DNA from: Candidatus Woesearchaeota archaeon UBA119
GTDB taxonomy: Archaea > Nanobdellota > Nanobdellia > Woesearchaeales > UBA119
Length of the DNA stretch: 8,984 nucleotides
Direction: 5' to 3'
Assembly (NCBI GenBank): GCA_002505945.1
Contig: DAWM01000073.1
Span: forward strand, 2,060 to 11,043
In this document: positions 6,745 through 8,984 of the stretch, in pieces
Layout of the letters: the number at the start of each line of letters is the position of its first letter
Numbering within the stretch: the stretch's first letter is position 1
Notes under the pieces: model-generated
What the model was told of the DNA's origin: nothing
The model's database searches: none
What the model saw: only the letters and a program-made list of their open reading frames with translations
Translations under genes and position numbers: made by a program

Positions 6745-7950
6745 TCACAAATCGGAAGAATTTAAATCTCTTTTCTTACTAAGGGAAATAACCACATAAA
6801 CCAATACAACCGTGCTAAATAAAAACATTCCAACAGCCAGAGGCGGGATGGAATTGTCACTCTTTAAGGAAACAGCCTTAATCTCCCTAGCTTCTTCCTT
6901 TTTGGCCTCAGCTACTTCCTCTTTAAGTTCTATCTTTTTTTCAATACTTGCGGTCTGATTGCCGAAGTGAGCAATAAACTCCGCGTCATAACTGCCCTCG
7001 CTCAACCCCTGTATCCTGCCAATGCCTTCAACCTCTTTCTCTTCCCATCCACCTATAGTAAAAACAGATGAGGTTATAGACTTGGAGCTAAGCTCTGGGA
7101 TTGAAAGTTCTAAATAAGCATTATATATCCTATCATTCCACAAACTCTTTAACTTTGCAGTGAAAGTAATAACATCATCCTTGAAATAAAGGGTTGATGG
7201 AACTTCAGCAAACTCAATATCTCTTATGCCTACCCTTAATGGAAATTCCTCCTCTTTCTTTTCACCATCATAATTAATGAGGAGTTGCCCTTTATACTCT
7301 CCTCCTTTTAAAGCTTGAGATGTTCTAAAGAATATTGTTTTGGTTTCCAAAGGATTCAATGAAATTGTTTGATTTGACGGAATCTCTTCAATTAAAGCAC
7401 CAGAAGCATCGTATATCTTAACACTTATCTTACAGTTAGCTATTGGTTGATCACCCTTGTTCTCAAGTTTTGCTGAAAAATATACTTTACTGTTGTCAAC
7501 TGCAGAATCCTGAGAAATCTCGGGCTCTACATATTTCCCGGGATAAGGCACAAAAACGCATGCCCTTGCAATCAAAGCCGGTCTGGCCTCAATCATACTG
7601 GTTCTTGAGTTTATTCCTTCAGTTATCCTAAAACGAGCGCAATTCTCACCAGGCTCAAGGGATTCATCTATCAATACGCTGCCTTGAATCGCCCCCATTG
7701 AGTCTGGAGGAAGCTTAAAGCTATCTGTATCAAAGTTGAGATTGCTGCCAAAATCATTGGAAAGTATCTCAACCTCATTTAAGGTTGTATAACTATTTCT
7801 ATTAAGAACATTAAACTTGAAATTCTGCCGGCCTTTGGAGTATTCAATATCATAAACCCCTGGATTAATACCTAAACAATATGCCTCTGAAAGGGTCAAT
7901 ACCATTGAGAAAAGCAAAACCAGGAAAATTCCTATTCTTTTGAATCTCAT
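6745..7950 (-). CDS. Type I membrane protein with tandem Ig-like domains, DUF916/DUF3324-like layout (401 aa)
   Basis: A signal peptide (about 1-23, likely cut after SEA) is followed by LGINPGVYDIEYSKG. That opening resembles archaeal and Firmicute proteins whose mature part begins with an Ig-like domain near the membrane. Domains seem to run 26-138, 150-240 (CARDB-like: AKLENKGDQPIANCKISVKI, then GGEYKGQLLINY) and 241-345. A Glu/Lys-rich linker (346-356), a C-terminal span (370-390) and the basic tail SKKRD complete it. The order signal, two or three Ig-like domains, C-terminal anchor matches bacterial DUF916-DUF3324 proteins of WxL clusters. This is a resemblance of layout only, not proven homology. 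It has few sequons (about two outside the membrane), unlike its neighbours. ATG at 7950 is the start and no ribosome site is visible. It could be an anchor, scaffold or chaperone-like partner for other surface proteins. Confidence 0.87.
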   Translation of the reverse strand: MRFKRIGIFLVLLFSMVLTLSEAYCLGINPGVYDIEYSKGRQNFKFNVLNRNSYTTLNEVEILSNDFGSNLNFDTDSFKLPPDSMGAIQGSVLIDESLEPGENCARFRITEGINSRTSMIEARPALIARACVFVPYPGKYVEPEISQDSAVDNSKVYFSAKLENKGDQPIANCKISVKIYDASGALIEEIPSNQTISLNPLETKTIFFRTSQALKGGEYKGQLLINYDGEKKEEEFPLRVGIRDIEFAEVPSTLYFKDDVITFTAKLKSLWNDRIYNAYLELSIPELSSKSITSSVFTIGGWEEKEVEGIGRIQGLSEGSYDAEFIAHFGNQTASIEKKIELKEEVAEAKKEEAREIKAVSLKSDNSIPPLAVGMFLFSTVVLVYVVISLSKKRDLNSSDL

Positions 7951-7975
7951 CTTAGCAATCTAAGAAAAACACTTC

Positions 7976-7990
7976 AATATAAAACTTTCG
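7976..7990 (-). promoter_or_regulatory. BRE/TATA promoter for the 401-aa / 145-aa operon
   Basis: The minus strand reads CGAAAG (BRE-like, 7990-7985) followed by TTTTATATT (7984-7976), centred 30 bases before ATG 7950. The start of transcription is expected near 7954, giving a leader of only a few bases. No Shine-Dalgarno site precedes the ATG, which agrees with leaderless translation. Confidence 0.68.
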
Positions 7991-8028
7991 AAAAAAGAAG
8001 AATAAGAAAGGAATAAAAAATAAAAAAT
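7991..8028 (-). terminator. T-rich archaeal terminator after the 211-aa gene
   Basis: The minus strand, 12 bases after the TAA at 8042-8040, has runs of six T, six T, then TTCCTTTCTTATTCTTC and another six T. Archaeal RNA polymerase terminates at such T-tracts without needing a hairpin, and none is obvious here. It separates the 79/211-residue operon from the next promoter. Confidence 0.7.
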
Positions 8029-8039
8029 TCAGAGAGAGT

Positions 8040-8675
8040 TTATATCTCTTCTCCAGTAATGGTTATTGTCGCTGACCTTACACCCGTCTGTGCATCTGGT
8101 GGTAATGTTACCCTAAATCCAATATCTACTTCATCGGTTGCACTTGGCGTAGTGAAGTTATTGCACAATAGATAGTCTGTGGCGGCTGCAGTAAAGTTGG
8201 TAAATGTGGTCTGCAAACCGTTTACACATCCACCATCATTAGTAATACCCACAAAGGCAAAGGTCTTTAAATCAGAACTTGGTGCATTCACAAAATCCGC
8301 TGCACTTGTATCTGATTTTATAGTAAGGTTAACATCCTTATTACCTGTATTCTCCAAAGTCATCACATCTGGAAAAGTACCGCTACAAGTACTGCTATCA
8401 TCAGTCTCCTGACTGGCCCCTGTACCATTACTATCATACGTTAATACTTGGCTGCTGTTCAATCCACAGATTCCATAGTCAACACTTGCATCTGTTAATG
8501 TGATCTGTACCAGCGATTCTATCTCCAATGACGCTGTTCCAGTTTCATTATCAGTGGCATATCCTGTTATCCCTGTGCCCATCTTATTCAGGCTAATCAT
8601 TGTGCCTCCAATCGAAACAACTATCGCTAAAACCAATAGGACTGCAAGTCCTCTATTAGATACATCCTCACTCAT
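8040..8675 (-). CDS. Membrane-anchored or pilin-like beta-sandwich surface protein (211 aa)
   Basis: A short polar N-terminus ending N-R-G (7-9) runs into a hydrophobic stretch (10-29), then GITGYAT and a Ser/Thr-rich, beta-strand-rich domain. NRG followed by LAVLLV could be a class III (prepilin/archaellin) cleavage site, but an uncleaved anchor is equally possible. The domain has four cysteines (70, 97, 150, 171), enough for two disulfides, and about six sequons. PDVMTLENTGNKDVNLTI and the ending FRVTLPPDAQTGVRSATITI resemble strands of TasA/WxL-like surface proteins and of many DPANN envelope proteins. The ATG at 8675 is chosen over a TTG at 8690 because GGAGGT sits seven bases before it. 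The start overlaps the 79-residue gene by eight bases (ATGAGTGA). Strong initiation and a strong terminator suggest an abundant product. Function is unproven. Confidence 0.88.
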   Translation of the reverse strand: MSEDVSNRGLAVLLVLAIVVSIGGTMISLNKMGTGITGYATDNETGTASLEIESLVQITLTDASVDYGICGLNSSQVLTYDSNGTGASQETDDSSTCSGTFPDVMTLENTGNKDVNLTIKSDTSAADFVNAPSSDLKTFAFVGITNDGGCVNGLQTTFTNFTAAATDYLLCNNFTTPSATDEVDIGFRVTLPPDAQTGVRSATITITGEEI

Positions 8676-8907
8676 TCTTATTACCTCCAATAACAGTTAA
8701 AGATATTTGTCCTGTTGAACTTCCTGTATGTTCTACAGGTTCAGGTGTTCCTACTTCCATAGACACTCTGCCTTCGGCATCTCCTTCATCCACAACCCGT
8801 ATAGATTGTATCCCTGTTGCCCTTGTTATCACTAAAAATGTGCCCATCAATGAGACGAACACCAACAGAATCATAAGCAGAGCAATTGTTTTCTTTCCAA
8901 TTTCCAC
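8668..8907 (-). CDS. Small single-span membrane protein (79 aa), first gene of operon
   Basis: MEIGKK leads into a hydrophobic span (about 7-27), then RATGIQS and a polar tail of about 45 residues. The tail holds two similar short strands, EGRVSMEV and TGQISLTV, which looks like a small internal duplication. It ends GGNKNE. The N-terminal design (span, TG, then TG-x-(I/V)-S-L) matches the start of the 211-residue neighbour, so the two may be related or associate in the membrane. GTG at 8907 is preferred because AAGGTGAT lies four bases upstream in the leader. A TTG at 8922 would add five residues and overlap that site. The stop TGA overlaps the next ATG. I do not recognise a family. It could be a minor pilin-like subunit or assembly factor, or the remnant of a longer protein. 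Confidence 0.72.
   Translation of the reverse strand: MEIGKKTIALLMILLVFVSLMGTFLVITRATGIQSIRVVDEGDAEGRVSMEVGTPEPVEHTGSSTGQISLTVIGGNKNE
8683..8688 (-). promoter_or_regulatory. Strong Shine-Dalgarno GGAGGT for the 211-aa gene
   Basis: GGAGGT lies within the last codons of the 79-residue gene, seven bases before ATG 8675. It is the best ribosome site in the window, it decides the start against the upstream TTG, and it lets the two genes be translationally coupled. Confidence 0.82.
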
Positions 8908-8911
8908 TGGT

Positions 8912-8919
8912 ATCACCTT
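8912..8919 (-). promoter_or_regulatory. Shine-Dalgarno AAGGTGAT before GTG 8907
   Basis: AAGGTGAT includes the GGTGAT core complementary to archaeal 16S rRNA ends. Four bases separate it from GTG 8907. It lies inside the reading frame if the TTG at 8922 is used, which favours the GTG. Confidence 0.65.
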
Positions 8920-8950
8920 CAAAAAGCTATAGTATCCTTTTTGATATACT

Positions 8951-8968
8951 GATATATAAAATTTTCTG
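8951..8968 (-). promoter_or_regulatory. BRE/TATA promoter of the 79-aa / 211-aa operon
   Basis: The minus strand reads CAGAAAA followed by TTTTATATATC, with the TATA part at about 8961-8951. Transcription should begin near 8931, leaving a leader of about 24 bases that includes AAGGTGAT. The remaining bases up to 8984 show no gene. Confidence 0.68.
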
Positions 8969-8984
8969 TTTTTGAGGTATGATA

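Noticed and set aside
7443..7631. Plus-strand 62-residue ORF
   Set aside because: Antisense to the 401-residue gene with no supporting signals.
7943..8040. Hairpin or riboswitch in the T-rich gap
   Set aside because: No convincing complementary arms were found; T-tracts and a TATA box explain the gap.
8179..8700. Two plus-strand ORFs of 66-77 residues
   Set aside because: Antisense to the 211-residue gene; composition mirrors its Val/Thr/Ser codons.

Overview
The window looks like part of a DPANN archaeal genome, most likely from the Woesearchaeota/Pacearchaeota (Nanoarchaeota-like) group. The DNA is AT-rich by eye. The upstream regions carry archaeal-type elements: TATA boxes, purine-rich BRE-like bases, GGTGAT/GGAGGT Shine-Dalgarno sites and T-run terminators. 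The proteins use modules I know from surface proteins of that group: an N-terminal transmembrane anchor followed by a (I/V)(T/S)G motif, a W-x-C-S-x-W-S-x-C thrombospondin-like unit, DCGGPC cysteine repeats and very many N-glycosylation sequons. The phylum assignment comes from remembered protein features; no search or marker gene supports it.

All six genes lie on the minus strand, so transcription runs from high to low coordinates. Every product carries an N-terminal membrane or signal segment. There are no metabolic enzymes, RNA genes, CRISPR arrays or insertion sequences, and no gene-free stretch longer than 100 bases.

In order of transcription: (1) 8907-8040, a two-gene operon in which a 79-residue single-span protein overlaps by 8 bases a 211-residue pilin-like or beta-sandwich surface protein, followed by a strong T-rich terminator. 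(2) 7950-6297, a two-gene operon with its own TATA box, encoding a 401-residue type I membrane protein with Ig-like domains and a 145-residue membrane-anchored beta-sandwich protein. (3) 6256-3002, a 1084-residue mosaic transmembrane glycoprotein with a cysteine-rich stalk and a helical, lysine-rich cytoplasmic domain, probably translated from a leaderless mRNA. (4) 2947-1, the first 982 residues of a giant protein built of roughly 90-residue Ig/cadherin-like modules, which continues beyond the left edge.

My interpretation is a cell-envelope or attachment locus. The 211-residue protein would be an abundant subunit. The 401- and 145-residue proteins would be anchored Ig-like partners, resembling in layout the DUF916/DUF3324 anchors of bacterial WxL clusters. 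The two large proteins would be adhesins or receptors, one of them linked to the cytoplasm. None of these functions is shown directly by the sequence.
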